From contig JAGXOF010000011.1 in assembly GCA_023660035.1 (NCBI GenBank), positions 1 through 17,485 of the forward strand: a stretch of DNA of 17,485 nt, read 5' to 3'. A program made the translations under genes and the position numbers. The DNA is from Dehalococcoidia bacterium LH_S1. GTDB lineage: Bacteria; Chloroflexota; Dehalococcoidia; SZUA-161; SpSt-899. Each line of letters opens with the position of its first letter. Position 1 is the first letter of the stretch. Shown here one piece after another: positions 5,501 through 14,046 of the stretch. The notes below the pieces were generated by a model that did no database searches, had not been told where the DNA came from, and saw only the letters and a program-made list of their open reading frames with translations.

Positions 5501-7280
5501 AAGCACAACGAAGAGCAAACCAGGACGCAAACCAGTCAAAGCCAACACACAGTTGGTTTTGAATAGTTCTATTGTGGTCAAGGACCTTGCAAATCTGCTA
5601 GGCATAAGTTCAGTTGAATTGATCAAACGCCTGATGCGAAAGGGCGTTATGGCCAATATCAATCAAACAGTCGACTACGATACAGCAGCATCGGTAGCCA
5701 CCGACTTCGGTTACAAGCCAGTGTCTGAGCATGTGGAACAAACAACATACACAAGAAAAGACCTCGCTTCCAAGGAAGGTAAGGCTCAAAAGCCTCGCTC
5801 ATCGGTTGTGACAATCCTGGGCCACGTGGACCATGGTAAGACAACACTGCTGGATACTATCCGTCACAGCAAACTTACCGACAAAGAGGTAGGAGAAATA
5901 ACACAGTATATAGGTGCCTATCAAGTAGAAGTCCACGATCAGAAGATAACCTTTATAGATACGCCGGGCCATGAGGCCTTTACCAGCATGAGAGCACAGG
6001 GGGCAAGCGCAACCGATATCGCCGTTCTCATTATCTCGGCTGAGGATGGGGTAATGCCCCAAACTGTGGAAGCAATAGACCACGCAAGGGCAGCAGAGGT
6101 GCCCATTATAGCTGCTATAAACAAGATAGATAAACCGGCAGCAGACGTTGAGCGAGCAAAACAGCAGCTTGCCGAACACAACCTGATAATTGAGGAATGG
6201 GGAGGCAAGGTAGTCGTTGTCCCTGTCTCAGCCAAGACAGGGGAAGGTGTGGATAATTTGCTCGACCACATTCTTATCATGGCAGAGATGGAAGAACTCA
6301 AGGCAAACCCTGACACGGGAGCCAAAGGTATGGTCCTGGAGGCTAAACTCGACAATACCAGAGGCGTCCTGGCAACCTTGCTCGTCAAGGATGGTACCTT
6401 GAAGGGCAGAGATTGTGTAGTGGTAGCTGACACATATTGGGGCAAGATCAGGGCCATGTTTGATGAACGGGGAAAATCAGTACAATTAGCCCAGCCTTCA
6501 ACGCCAGTCGAGGTTATGGGACTAAGCGAGGTGCCCCAGGCAGGAAGTTTGTTTACAGTAGTGCCAGATAAACACGAGGCACGTGAAAGGATAGAAGAGG
6601 CCCAAGCCGAGAGACAACGGGCACGCAAAGGACGTGCACCGCGCTTAGACTCGGTCTCCGTACAAGTACGCAAGGGGGCAGCTAAAGGCCTCAATTTGAT
6701 TATCAAAAGCGACGTTCAAGGAAGCATAGAGCCCGTCAGAAAATCCCTGGAACAACTGGAAAATGAAGAGGTAAAGGTTAGGATCGTCCACGCAGGAAGC
6801 GGAACCATCACGGAGAGCGACGTCATGCTGGCAATTGCCTCCAAAGCGATTATTATTGGTTTCAATAACCGTACAGAGCCCAGAACCAAGCGGCTTGCCG
6901 AATCAGAGGGAATTGAGATACGGATATACCAGACAATCTATCGTCTTATTGAGGATATACAGAAAACTATAACGGGAATGCTTGAGCCAACATATGTCGA
7001 CGTAACGGAGGGACACGCAGAGGTCCGAGCCATCTTCCCGGCCAAGCCCGGCAAAGTCGCAGGTTGCTATGTTACAGATGGGAAAGCAACCCGAAGAAGT
7101 CTCGTCAGAGTAATTAGGAATGGTCAAGTCTTCCACGAATCCAACGTAGAAAGCTTAAAGCATTTCAAAGACTCTGTACAGGAAATGGCTGCGGGGAATG
7201 AGTGCGGAGTCGGCGTCGATGGATTCTCCGACTTGGCGGTAGGTGATATCCTGGAGTTCTACCGCAAGGAGAAACAATGA
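5478..7280 (+). CDS. infB: Translation initiation factor IF-2
   Basis: IF-2 is the GTPase that delivers initiator fMet-tRNA to the 30S subunit and drives 50S joining. At 600 aa this is a short form: a basic 25-residue N-terminus replaces the long linker seen in E. coli (about 890 aa). The IF2N domain follows (about 30-82). The G domain shows G1 GHVDHGKT (115-122), a G2-region EITQYIGAY (140-148), G3 DTPGH (161-165), G4 NKID (215-218) and G5 SAKTG (251-255). Domains II, III and the C-terminal tRNA-binding domain complete the protein, ending in VGDILEFY. The ATG is inside the end of ylxR, preceded by GAGAGGGAG. The stop overlaps the rbfA start as ATGA. Confidence 0.97.
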   Translation: MSPRASNKSTTKSKPGRKPVKANTQLVLNSSIVVKDLANLLGISSVELIKRLMRKGVMANINQTVDYDTAASVATDFGYKPVSEHVEQTTYTRKDLASKEGKAQKPRSSVVTILGHVDHGKTTLLDTIRHSKLTDKEVGEITQYIGAYQVEVHDQKITFIDTPGHEAFTSMRAQGASATDIAVLIISAEDGVMPQTVEAIDHARAAEVPIIAAINKIDKPAADVERAKQQLAEHNLIIEEWGGKVVVVPVSAKTGEGVDNLLDHILIMAEMEELKANPDTGAKGMVLEAKLDNTRGVLATLLVKDGTLKGRDCVVVADTYWGKIRAMFDERGKSVQLAQPSTPVEVMGLSEVPQAGSLFTVVPDKHEARERIEEAQAERQRARKGRAPRLDSVSVQVRKGAAKGLNLIIKSDVQGSIEPVRKSLEQLENEEVKVRIVHAGSGTITESDVMLAIASKAIIIGFNNRTEPRTKRLAESEGIEIRIYQTIYRLIEDIQKTITGMLEPTYVDVTEGHAEVRAIFPAKPGKVAGCYVTDGKATRRSLVRVIRNGQVFHESNVESLKHFKDSVQEMAAGNECGVGVDGFSDLAVGDILEFYRKEKQ

Positions 7281-7630
7281 CCAGACGGCAAAGACAACTC
7301 AACGAAGCCATCAAGCGAGAGGTAAGCGCACTTTTGCTGCGCAGAATCAAGGATCCCCGCATTAAAGGCCTCGTTACCGTCACAGAGGCTGATATATCCC
7401 CTGATTTCAAGGAAGCCAAGATATTTATTAGCACTATGGGGTCAGAGGAAGAGAACGCAGAAACGTTTCAGGGCCTTAACGCAGCCTCAAACTTTATAAG
7501 GCGAGAGCTGGGAACACGTCTTAAGCTCCGCTATACCCCAAGGATCGAATTCAAGAATGACGATTCCATTAAACGGGGTAGTCATCTCCTCCAGGTAATC
7601 GACCAGGTAGCAACAGATCACGAAGAATAA
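7277..7630 (+). CDS. rbfA: 30S ribosome-binding factor A
   Basis: RbfA is a single KH-fold protein that helps mature the 5' end of 16S rRNA in the 30S subunit, important in cold growth. The 117-aa length is typical. Recognisable parts are the N-terminal helix RRQRQLNEAIKREVSALL (3-20) with KDPRI following. Next come the strand region GLVTVTEADISPDFKEAKIF (31-50) and the RRELGTRLKLRYTPRIEF block (75-92) that carries the KH alanine/leucine kink. It begins inside the infB stop codon (4-bp overlap), so its translation is coupled to infB. Confidence 0.95.
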   Translation: MTRRQRQLNEAIKREVSALLLRRIKDPRIKGLVTVTEADISPDFKEAKIFISTMGSEEENAETFQGLNAASNFIRRELGTRLKLRYTPRIEFKNDDSIKRGSHLLQVIDQVATDHEE

Positions 7631-7726
7631 GTTGTAAGCATCAGCCAACAGCACAGGCAAAGAATCGGCAAGCGGTAACCTGTCAACTATCCCATTATCT
7701 TTAGGCTGAACGCTGATTGATGAGAG

Positions 7727-8656
7727 TTGAAAGCTTACAGGCAGTCAAGAATCTTGAGAAAGAACATCGACGGCGTCATAAATGTTAATAAACCACAGGG
7801 CAAGACCTCCTTTCAGGTAGTGTCACTGGTTCGGAAACTAAGCGGTACAAAGAAAGCAGGACATTCAGGAACCCTCGACCCGGACGCTACAGGGGTTTTA
7901 CTCATCCTTCTCGGACGTGCGACCAAGTTAGCGGGCTTCCTGATGGACTCCCCGAAAACATATCAAGCAAAGATAGTATTTGGTTGCGCTACAACTACGT
8001 ATGATTCCAGTGGTACGGTTACCCATAAGGCCGATACCTCTACTCTCACCCTGGATCACATCAAGGGAAACCTTAAGGCATTCCAGGGCGCTATCGAACA
8101 AACACCTCCAATGCACAGTGCAATAAAGCACCAGGGGAAACCACTCTACCGTCTAGCACGTGCCGGTGTAGAGATACCGCGGAAAGCAAGAGAAGTGCAA
8201 ATTTTCAGGATAGAGGTGCTGGACTGGCAAAATCCCCTTCTAACACTGGAGATCGAATGCAGTAAGGGGACATACATTCGGTCGATCGCCCATGACCTCG
8301 GTGAGGCAACAGGTTATAGCGCCTATCAAAAAGAACTGATACGAACCAGAAATGGGCCCTTTCACGTCGATGATGCAGTAACTATCTCAACGCTGGAAGA
8401 AGCCTCCAGAAGCGGACAGTGGGGAAACCTAATTAAGCCGCCCGACGCTGCTGTGTCCCATCTCCCCTCTATGGTTATCAGCCCATCCACTGAGGAAGAG
8501 CTGACCTATGGGCACCCTTTCCCTCCAAGCGAGCAGGACACACACTACCCCGATAACCAATATTGCCGTGTCTATTCTCAAGACAACAAGTTCCTGGGGA
8601 TAATCCGCCTCAACGCACAAGAGAAACTCTGGCACCCGAAAAGAATTTTCGGGTAG
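7727..8656 (+). CDS. truB: tRNA pseudouridine(55) synthase TruB
   Basis: TruB makes pseudouridine 55 in the T-loop of tRNAs. In this 309-aa protein the catalytic motif is GHSGTLDPDATGVL (45-58), with Asp51 as nucleophile. NKPQGKTSF (21-29), MHSAIKHQGKPLYRLAR and the CSKGTYIRSIAHDLGE block are the other family signatures. The last 70 residues are PUA-like. The start is TTG at 7727; no ATG is in frame before the conserved DGVINVNKPQG segment, and the site upstream (GATGAGAG) is modest. An alternative TTG at 7754 would remove nine residues without harming the domain. A 96-nt gap separates it from rbfA, longer than elsewhere in the operon. I see no obvious promoter in that gap. Confidence 0.94.
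   Translation: MKAYRQSRILRKNIDGVINVNKPQGKTSFQVVSLVRKLSGTKKAGHSGTLDPDATGVLLILLGRATKLAGFLMDSPKTYQAKIVFGCATTTYDSSGTVTHKADTSTLTLDHIKGNLKAFQGAIEQTPPMHSAIKHQGKPLYRLARAGVEIPRKAREVQIFRIEVLDWQNPLLTLEIECSKGTYIRSIAHDLGEATGYSAYQKELIRTRNGPFHVDDAVTISTLEEASRSGQWGNLIKPPDAAVSHLPSMVISPSTEEELTYGHPFPPSEQDTHYPDNQYCRVYSQDNKFLGIIRLNAQEKLWHPKRIFG
8634..8654 (+). terminator. Perfect palindromic hairpin over the truB stop codon
   Basis: ACCCGAAAA-GAA-TTTTCGGGT gives a 9-bp perfect stem with a 3-nt loop; its last base is the first base of the truB TAG. No T tract follows on the plus strand, nor on the minus strand coming from the ABC permease gene 28 nt away. It lies between convergent operons, so a shared bidirectional 3'-end structure is likely, though efficiency as an intrinsic terminator is doubtful. 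Confidence 0.5.
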
Positions 8657-8681
8657 CGAGCACACGCTCACACACCAAGTG

Positions 8682-9617
8682 TTAGCCCGCTCTTATCTCT
8701 TGCCTCATAAAGTTTACGTACGAGATGCTAAAGCAGATAACGATAAGAGCCACCAGCGCCGTCAAATGAGGCCAGACAAGCCTCAAGCTCTGACCTAATG
8801 CTAGAGGTCCTGAGATCATGCCAGTGACCTCACTTCTCGTCACCAAAGAACGCAAGGTCCTAGTACTGGGGTTGAGTATGGTGGTTGTAGCTTCCTCAAA
8901 GAGGGTTGTGGGAGAAATCCGCATGATATTTTCATAGACCTCCCTGTTCCTGAGCACCTCTTCCATCTCGGATTGATCACTCACAGGAGCAACCCTGTCA
9001 GCTACAACTCCCGCGATCATGGAAATGAACAGGGCAAATACTATCCATATCGCGATAGCGGCAAACGCCGAGGTTGTTGTTCGGCGGAATAAAACTGAGA
9101 AGAGGATTCCCAGAGCCAACCAGAAACCCATATAAACCAGACTCACTATGAAAAATATCAACAGACGCGCGATTTCCTCCCCACCGGGAACAACCCCTAT
9201 CATTCTCAGTCCAAAACCCGAGATGATGAGCAAAATGCTCGCCAGCATAATGCCAATGGCCGCCAGCCCTGCAAGGAACTTGCCATTGATTATCGCGTCC
9301 CGAAAAAGCGGCTGAGAAACGATCCTGCTCAGCGTCCCCTGTGACCGCTCCTCGTTTATTGCATCGAATCCGAATATTATCCCTATCAGAGGGCCGAAGA
9401 AGCTCAAGAACCAGATAAAAGAAGGCAGTCCACCACCACTGGTGGTGAACAGCCGCAGGAAGACAAACTCGGTCGGGGTTTCCTGAACATTAGTCACTAT
9501 AGTCTGAGCGGCAGTATATGTGGCATAAAGTGCAGCAAGCAGGATTATGCCAAACAGTATAACGAAACGCCAGCTACCAAAGTAGTCCGCCAATTCCTTC
9601 CAGAAAACTGCTCTCAT
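8682..9617 (-). CDS. ABC-2 type transporter permease (NosY-like)
   Basis: This 311-aa polytopic membrane protein has about six hydrophobic spans: approximately 18-38, 85-104, 118-142, 155-178, 188-212 and 285-302. A large extracytoplasmic segment lies between spans 5 and 6. The loop FGFDAINEERSQGTLSRIVS (about 103-122), followed by PLFRDAIINGKF, is the coupling signature of the ABC-2/NosY group, where the usual wording is FD.I..ER..GTL...S.P..R...I.GK. It is the membrane partner of the ATPase encoded 26 nt upstream. The ATG follows GGGGG at a 6-nt spacing. It is the last gene of the three-gene unit and converges on truB. The substrate is unknown; lipid, polysaccharide or protein export are all possible for this family. 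Confidence 0.88.
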   Translation of the reverse strand: MRAVFWKELADYFGSWRFVILFGIILLAALYATYTAAQTIVTNVQETPTEFVFLRLFTTSGGGLPSFIWFLSFFGPLIGIIFGFDAINEERSQGTLSRIVSQPLFRDAIINGKFLAGLAAIGIMLASILLIISGFGLRMIGVVPGGEEIARLLIFFIVSLVYMGFWLALGILFSVLFRRTTTSAFAAIAIWIVFALFISMIAGVVADRVAPVSDQSEMEEVLRNREVYENIMRISPTTLFEEATTTILNPSTRTLRSLVTRSEVTGMISGPLALGQSLRLVWPHLTALVALIVICFSISYVNFMRQEIRAG

Positions 9618-9643
9618 TTATTCCCCCGTTATCACGCTTAACA

Positions 9644-10576
9644 TCATTCCTCACGGAAATATCTCATGTACAGCTCTTCCAGAGTATAATTCTGACTCTT
9701 GAGCTGGGTGGGCACAGCCCCACTATCGAAAACAGCCCTGGAGATAGCTTCACTTACGTCTCTGTCGCTGCTTATGTGAATAACACCGCCATCAGTCTGG
9801 ACATTGTTAACACCTTCGACAGCCTTGATCCGTTCCAAAACCTGGTCACTCATTTCAGAGACCTGAACTTCAAGCAAGTTCTGTCCACCACTCAAAACCT
9901 CTTGCCCCAAATATTGAATAGAGCCCTGAGCTACCAGATGCCCCTTAGACATTATGCCAACTCGGTCACATATCCTCTGTACCTGGTGCAGGAAATGGGA
10001 GGATATAACAACGCTTATTCCCCTTTCCCGGGCCATCGTCACTATCAGGTCCAGAATGTAATTCGCCCCATCGGGGTCAATTCCCAAAGTGGGCTCATCC
10101 AGAAACACAAGGGTGGGATCCTTAATCAAGACATCAGCAATGCCCAAACGCTGTTTCATACCTCTGGAGAGAGTGCCTGCCTCCTGGTCTGCAACCTGCG
10201 AAAGGCCAACTGAAGCCAAGGCATCATCGACCCTCTGTTCAGCCAGGTTTCCTGGTATGCTGTTCAAACTGGCAACATACCGTAAATTTTGCCGGGCAGT
10301 CATATCCCCGTAAAAGCCGACATTCTCAGGCAAATATCCCGTTATCCTCTTGACCTTTAGCGGCTCCCGAGTAGCATCATACCCCCCGACTCTCGCTATT
10401 CCCTCTGTAGGTTCCGTAAGCCCCAGGGTCATGAGGATGGAGGTCGTTTTCCCCGCACCATTGGGTCCCAAGAAACCAAAAATCTCGCCTTCCTCTACGC
10501 TGAGGTTCAGCTTATCAACAACCGTATTGCCGTTGTACGTCTTAGTCAGGTTTATGGTTTCCACCACTGGCGCCAA
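9644..10576 (-). CDS. ABC transporter ATP-binding protein
   Basis: The 310-aa protein consists of one nucleotide-binding domain plus a C-terminal extension of about 80 residues, as in the CcmA/NosF-type drug or copper exporters. Walker A is GPNGAGKT (37-44), the ABC signature LSRGMKQRLG (136-145), Walker B LVFLDEP (156-162) and the H-loop histidine is His194 in SSHFLH. The Q-loop position reads GYLPENVGF, with Glu where many ABC proteins have Gln; this is usual in the NosF-like branch. The start is TTG, strongly supported by AAGGAGG seven nt upstream. The upstream NEW3 gene ends 1 nt before it. It should power the ABC-2 permease encoded next. Confidence 0.94.
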   Translation of the reverse strand: MAPVVETINLTKTYNGNTVVDKLNLSVEEGEIFGFLGPNGAGKTTSILMTLGLTEPTEGIARVGGYDATREPLKVKRITGYLPENVGFYGDMTARQNLRYVASLNSIPGNLAEQRVDDALASVGLSQVADQEAGTLSRGMKQRLGIADVLIKDPTLVFLDEPTLGIDPDGANYILDLIVTMARERGISVVISSHFLHQVQRICDRVGIMSKGHLVAQGSIQYLGQEVLSGGQNLLEVQVSEMSDQVLERIKAVEGVNNVQTDGGVIHISSDRDVSEAISRAVFDSGAVPTQLKSQNYTLEELYMRYFREE

Positions 10577-10577
10577 A

Positions 10578-11828
10578 TTATCGCCTCCTTACGCGAGCAA
10601 ATATGGCAAACAGGCCGGCAATCACGATGACTACTATAGCAACACCTGCCCAGCCCCAGGCTGTAGGTGTCTCAACACTCACTCTGTAGTCCACACTGTC
10701 CTTGCTCTGTGAACTGGAAGCCTTAAGTTCAATCATGTAGTCACCGGCTATCGTACTGCTTCCCGGCTTTATGTCAACCTTAATCGTTCTCGTTTCATCA
10801 GCTTCAAAGGTATCTATGCTGTCAGGATTAAAGTTCACATCCCATTCGTCAGGCATGCCCAAAGCGGAGAACGAGATATCCTCGAGGGCAGTTGATCCTC
10901 GATTCTCTAGTTTCAGAGATACCGTCGTAGCATCACCAGCTGTCGCACTTGTATTTAGACGCCCATCCTCAGGAGCAGTTAGCGACAGTTCATAAGTTCC
11001 TGATATAACCGCCTTAACCTCAATGGTATCGCTCACTTCGCCGGAGCTCGACTTAAACTTTACCGGGTACTCCCCTGCCTGAACCCCTGATGGAGGATTG
11101 AGATGAAGCTTTATGGTTTCAGTGGCTCCTGCATCTATTTTGAGGTCCTGTATACGGGTACCCTCATATCCCTTGGTAAGATACCCTCTCCAACTCGCCA
11201 ATTGCGTTTCTGGGCTACCTTTTTCCAGCCCAAATTCAAAGCGCCGGCTTTCCTCCCCTTTGTTCTTGACCTTGATGGAGAACTCGAAATCGTTCCCGGC
11301 AGTTTGCTCCAGGGTCGTAGAATCAGTGCTTAGCTCTACCCCTGCAGGAACACTCTTGGCCGCCTCACCTGAAAAAGTAAGAGTAATTGGGACAGAGTCC
11401 GAAACCTTGCCATCATCACTAACTGCCTTAACAGTAAATTGATAATCCTTGGATTCCACCTCCGATGGAGGTGTAACCTTAAGGGTTATTCCCTGCGTGA
11501 AATTCTTCTCATCCTCTTCCTTGGTAGGAAGGTATACTGCACGCACAATTTTCGAGGGATACCCAGACTCAAACTGGCATTTCCAATCTTCAGGCATGGA
11601 CACCACCGAGAGTTTCACATCCTCTGCTACCGTTCCTGTATTTGCCACAGTTACAGAGAACTGAACCGTATCACCGGCATCGGCAAGAGGAACAACTACA
11701 TGAGGGTAGGTGGTCGTAAGCGAAACGCCCCTCTCGGGCTGTTGAGCCATTGCCGGGCCCACACCTGCCATCGATAAAAGAAACATCACCACCAATAACG
11801 ATAGTCCAACTCTATTTAACCTGCGCAT
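10578..11828 (-). CDS. Secreted, membrane-anchored NEW3/CARDB-like beta-sandwich protein
   Basis: This 416-aa protein has a Sec signal peptide (basic RRLNR start, hydrophobic 8-22, likely cleavage after AMA at 26-28). It ends in a transmembrane helix (about 391-409) followed by RVRRR, so the body should face outside and the tail the cytoplasm. The exposed part is three tandem beta-sandwich repeats (about 35-150, 165-275 and 288-388). Each has the pattern AG(D/N)...F.V...N.G followed by a P(P/G)S....(G/K).Y...K.. ending, typical of NEW3 or CARDB-type domains. Two repeats share MP(E/D)(E/D)W. It has no catalytic motif. It is transcribed with the ABC ATPase and permease, so it may be a substrate-binding or stabilising partner of the exporter at the cell surface. 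The ATG follows GGGGGTG. Confidence 0.85.
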   Translation of the reverse strand: MRRLNRVGLSLLVVMFLLSMAGVGPAMAQQPERGVSLTTTYPHVVVPLADAGDTVQFSVTVANTGTVAEDVKLSVVSMPEDWKCQFESGYPSKIVRAVYLPTKEEDEKNFTQGITLKVTPPSEVESKDYQFTVKAVSDDGKVSDSVPITLTFSGEAAKSVPAGVELSTDSTTLEQTAGNDFEFSIKVKNKGEESRRFEFGLEKGSPETQLASWRGYLTKGYEGTRIQDLKIDAGATETIKLHLNPPSGVQAGEYPVKFKSSSGEVSDTIEVKAVISGTYELSLTAPEDGRLNTSATAGDATTVSLKLENRGSTALEDISFSALGMPDEWDVNFNPDSIDTFEADETRTIKVDIKPGSSTIAGDYMIELKASSSQSKDSVDYRVSVETPTAWGWAGVAIVVIVIAGLFAIFARVRRR

Positions 11829-11863
11829 GCGTAAGCACCCCCTTCACTACTCTAATGTTTTTT

Positions 11864-11893
11864 ATTCTAACAGGCTGAGACGGGGTAATGCAA
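11864..11893 (-). promoter_or_regulatory. Candidate promoter of the NEW3-ABC unit
   Basis: On the minus strand TTGCAT (plus-strand 11893-11888) and TAGAAT (11869-11864) are 18 nt apart and end about 36 nt before the ATG of the NEW3 gene. The -10 is a five-of-six match and the -35 is weak. It lies in the 83-nt gap behind ligA, where no terminator hairpin is visible, so read-through from ligA is also possible. Confidence 0.35.
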
Positions 11894-11911
11894 ATACCGT
11901 TGTACGTCAAT

Positions 11912-13927
11912 CTAGCCCTGACCGCTCATCCCCACAAGTTGAAGGAACTCTTCCTCGCTCAGGATATTTGTTCCCAGCGACTGTGCCTTATCCAGCTTGG
12001 AGCCGGGATCTGCACCCGCTACAAGGTAGGTGGTCTTCTTGGTAACAGAGCTACCAGCCTTGCCCCCTAGCTCCTTCACCTTTTCCTCAGCCTGCTCACG
12101 GGTAATTGTTTCCAACTTCCCCGTAATCACAATTTCCTGCCCCGCCAACGGCAACTCCTGTGTCTCCTCCGCCTCAGATTCCAACTTGAGTTCGGCCTTT
12201 CTCAGCTTCTCAACGATCTGGCAATTGCGTTCCTGGCTGAAAAAGTTCACCACACTCTTAGCAGCCTTCGGCCCAATGCCAGAGATGGCCAGCAAATCAT
12301 CCACCGTGGCCTTCATCAAGCTGTCCATGCTGCCGAATTCGCCTTCCAGAATATCTGCCATCTCCGAGCCTATATACCGAATGCCCAGTGCAAAAATAAC
12401 CCTCGACAAAGGTCTTTCCTTGCTCTTCTCGATCGATTCCAGCACATTGGATGCGCTCTTATCTCCCATTCTCTCCAGCTTCAGCAGGTCCTCGTGCTTG
12501 AGGGAATACAGGTCAGCCACGTCATTGACCAGTCCGGCATCAAGCAAAGCAGCAGCAAGTTTCTCTCCTATCTGGTCTATGTCCATAGCTCCACGGGATA
12601 CAAAGTGCTTTAGCAATTCATAAACCTGGGCAGGACAGGCTGCATTCGGGCACCGTAGCATAACCTCTTCCTCCGGCCTGACCAGCTCGGACTCACACAC
12701 CGGACAGTGAGAGGGCATGGAAAACACCTTCTCTTCCCCTGTGCGAGCACTGGTAACGGGCGATACCACTTCGGGGATCACATCGCCAGCCCGCTGTACC
12801 ACCACCGTGTCGCCAATACGGATATCTTTACGATGTATATCCTCATCATTGTGGAGAGCCGCTCTTCTTATCACTGCGCCACCTACAGTCACCGGCTCCA
12901 GAATGGCATAGGGATTGATCGATCCCGTGCGCCCTACGTTAATGCCGATGTCCACAAGCTTGGTGGTAGCCTGAACCGCAGGGAACTTGCAGGCAATAGC
13001 CCAGCGGGGTTCACGCCCTACAAACCCCAATCCCCGCTGTAACGCGAACTGGTTAACCTTCATCACCACACCGTCAGCCTCGTATGGTAGCTGTTCCCGG
13101 TCCTCAATCCACCGCTGATAGTAATTATCCGCTTCGGAAAGGGTACTAACCGGAGCATTGTTTGGGTTCGTTTTGAAACCCAAGGACTTAAGATACTCCA
13201 TCGTTTCCCAATGAGTATCCGGTACGGACCCTTCAGCATAACCTAGACCATAAATAAAGATATCGAGCGGGCGCCTGGCTGTCACTCTGGAATCAAGCTG
13301 CCTTACCGAGCCAGCGGCAGCATTCCTCGGGTTCGCAAAGACCTGCTCTCCTCTTTCCTCTCTCTCCTTATTTACATCCTCAAATCCCTTCTTGGATAGA
13401 TAGACCTCCCCCCTGACCTCGAATCTGCGAAGGGCATTTGAATTCACTCTAAGAGGTATACTGCGAATTGTCTTCAGGTTTTGAGTTATATTCTCACCAT
13501 TATAGCCATCACCCCTGGTAGCTCCAGTAGTAAGGACACCGTCCTCATAGATCAAAGCCACTGCCAGTCCATCCATCTTCAGCTCACAGACAAGATCAAA
13601 GTCCTCATGTCCCAACATCCTGACAACCCTGTTATACCAGGCCCTCAGCTCATCGGAATTGAAGGCATTCCCCAGACTTAAAAGAGGCACAGGATGTTCC
13701 ACAACCCCGAACTCCTCAACCGGCGGTGCACCTACACGCTGGGTAGGAGAATCAGGGATAAGAAACTCAGGGTGTTCGGCCTCGAGATTCTGGAGTTCAC
13801 GCATTAACCCGTCATACTCGGCATCGCTTATCTCCGGACTGTCAAGCACATAGTAACGGTAATTATGGTGGTTGATCTGCTCCCGCAGATGCTCGATCTT
13901 TTTCTGGACTTTCCCATTGTCAGTCAT
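11912..13927 (-). CDS. ligA: NAD+-dependent DNA ligase LigA
   Basis: LigA seals nicks in replication and repair using NAD+. The 671-aa length and domain order are standard. Domain Ia, the NMN-binding YY segment, is at 22-40 (NYRYYVLDSPEISDAEYD). The nucleotidyltransferase domain has the adenylated lysine Lys117 in CELKMDG. The OB fold follows (about 320-400, including GRTGSINPYA at 332-341). The zinc finger has Cys408, Cys411, Cys426 and Cys431. Helix-hairpin-helix repeats occupy about 435-580 (SGIGPKAAKSVV) and a C-terminal BRCT domain about 592-668 (TKKTTYLVAGADPGSK). The ATG follows GGGGGGTGAG six nt upstream. All essential residues are present. Confidence 0.98.
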   Translation of the reverse strand: MTDNGKVQKKIEHLREQINHHNYRYYVLDSPEISDAEYDGLMRELQNLEAEHPEFLIPDSPTQRVGAPPVEEFGVVEHPVPLLSLGNAFNSDELRAWYNRVVRMLGHEDFDLVCELKMDGLAVALIYEDGVLTTGATRGDGYNGENITQNLKTIRSIPLRVNSNALRRFEVRGEVYLSKKGFEDVNKEREERGEQVFANPRNAAAGSVRQLDSRVTARRPLDIFIYGLGYAEGSVPDTHWETMEYLKSLGFKTNPNNAPVSTLSEADNYYQRWIEDREQLPYEADGVVMKVNQFALQRGLGFVGREPRWAIACKFPAVQATTKLVDIGINVGRTGSINPYAILEPVTVGGAVIRRAALHNDEDIHRKDIRIGDTVVVQRAGDVIPEVVSPVTSARTGEEKVFSMPSHCPVCESELVRPEEEVMLRCPNAACPAQVYELLKHFVSRGAMDIDQIGEKLAAALLDAGLVNDVADLYSLKHEDLLKLERMGDKSASNVLESIEKSKERPLSRVIFALGIRYIGSEMADILEGEFGSMDSLMKATVDDLLAISGIGPKAAKSVVNFFSQERNCQIVEKLRKAELKLESEAEETQELPLAGQEIVITGKLETITREQAEEKVKELGGKAGSSVTKKTTYLVAGADPGSKLDKAQSLGTNILSEEEFLQLVGMSGQG

Positions 13928-13968
13928 GGTAACTCACCCCCCTGAGCCCATAGTTGAGTTGTTTTAAC

Positions 13969-13998
13969 AGTATAACACAGTCCAGGGGCTGGTATTAA
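13969..13998 (-). promoter_or_regulatory. Candidate ligA promoter
   Basis: Reading the minus strand, TTAATA (plus 13998-13993) and TATACT (13974-13969) are separated by 18 nt, placing the transcript start roughly 35 nt before the ligA ATG. Both hexamers are good partial matches. It is back-to-back with the promoter of the GIY-YIG gene, whose -35 begins 13 bp away. Confidence 0.45.
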
Positions 13999-14010
13999 CA
14001 CTTACAGCCT

Positions 14011-14040
14011 TTGACGCCTCTGTACCAGTAGTTCTACAAT
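14011..14040 (+). promoter_or_regulatory. Strong sigma-70-type promoter of the GIY-YIG gene
   Basis: TTGACG (14011-14016) and TACAAT (14035-14040) are each five-of-six matches and are 18 nt apart. The expected transcription start, 6-8 nt after the -10, falls on or next to the GTG start codon at 14047. The mRNA should therefore have little or no leader. Confidence 0.65.
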
Positions 14041-14046
14041 AAGAGC

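Noticed and set aside
5939..6706. 255-codon minus-strand open frame inside infB
   Set aside because: Antisense shadow of the IF-2 G domain and domain II; rich in Ser/Ala/Leu as expected from codon bias, with no ribosome site.
7631..7726. Possible promoter or small RNA between rbfA and truB
   Set aside because: The 96-nt gap has no convincing -35/-10 pair and only distant 6-bp complementary segments (ATCAGC and GCTGAT), too weak to call.
12030..12623. 197-codon plus-strand open frame inside ligA
   Set aside because: Serine/leucine-rich antisense shadow of LigA's helix-hairpin-helix and BRCT region.
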